This document shows positions 63,968 to 64,000 of a stretch of 64,000 nucleotides of DNA, piece by piece; positions within the stretch are counted from its first letter, which is position 1; every line of letters begins with the position of its first letter. The position numbers and the translations under genes were made by a program. The notes beneath the pieces are model-generated. The model did no database searches. It saw only the letters and a list, made by a program, of their open reading frames with translations, and was not told the DNA's origin. The stretch spans positions 1,537,001 to 1,601,000 of the forward strand of contig JABMCL010001766.1 in NCBI GenBank assembly GCA_018857735.1, in the 5' to 3' direction. The DNA is from Alviniconcha marisindica (taxonomy: Eukaryota; Mollusca; Gastropoda; Provannidae).

Positions 63968-64000
63968 ACATTGTTGAAAACTGTTTTTATTTGAAATGTT

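Overview
This is a eukaryotic nuclear window. It is AT-rich and intron-rich, full of (CA)n/(GT)n microsatellites, long poly-C tracts and minisatellites. The protein families, intron sizes and dispersed repeats (tRNA-like SINE heads, LINE tails, a motif reading CGCCCAGTCAACC) suggest a marine mollusc, probably a gastropod; that is an inference and no species can be read from the sequence.

Four coding loci can be supported. (1) About 3.8-12.9 kb, + strand: the last ten coding exons of a SMURF-type HECT E3 ubiquitin ligase (last WW domain plus the whole HECT domain). The N-terminal half lies off the left edge, and a long 3' UTR probably runs to about 18.9 kb. (2) 48.4 down to 24.9 kb, - strand: a nearly complete diacylglycerol lipase beta (DAGLB), from its start codon through the membrane region, Ser-Asp-His lipase core and stop. 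Part of the C-terminal linker could not be located. (3) 50.0-58.1 kb, + strand: POLG2, the mitochondrial DNA polymerase gamma accessory subunit, complete except for its N-terminal exon(s). (4) About 63.3 kb, + strand: a THAP zinc-finger reading frame whose C-terminal box lies in another frame. An unidentified - strand locus may occupy 59.1-63.7 kb.

SMURF and DAGLB are convergent, with about 6 kb of intergenic repeats between them (18.9-24.3 kb). DAGLB and POLG2 are divergent around a GC-rich 48.4-50.0 kb interval that probably holds both promoters. SMURF2 and POLG2 are also close neighbours on human chromosome 17, so this may be conserved linkage. The three products act in unrelated processes: SMAD/BMP signalling and ubiquitination, endocannabinoid (2-AG) synthesis, and mtDNA replication.

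The most unusual feature is where the minisatellites sit. At least eight arrays in SMURF and DAGLB abut or lie close to a splice junction, and in several the repeat unit contains the junction itself, so the introns carry runs of duplicated 3' or 5' splice sites. Poly-C tracts of at least 10 nt are also strongly strand-biased: about 21 read C on the + strand against a single poly-G.
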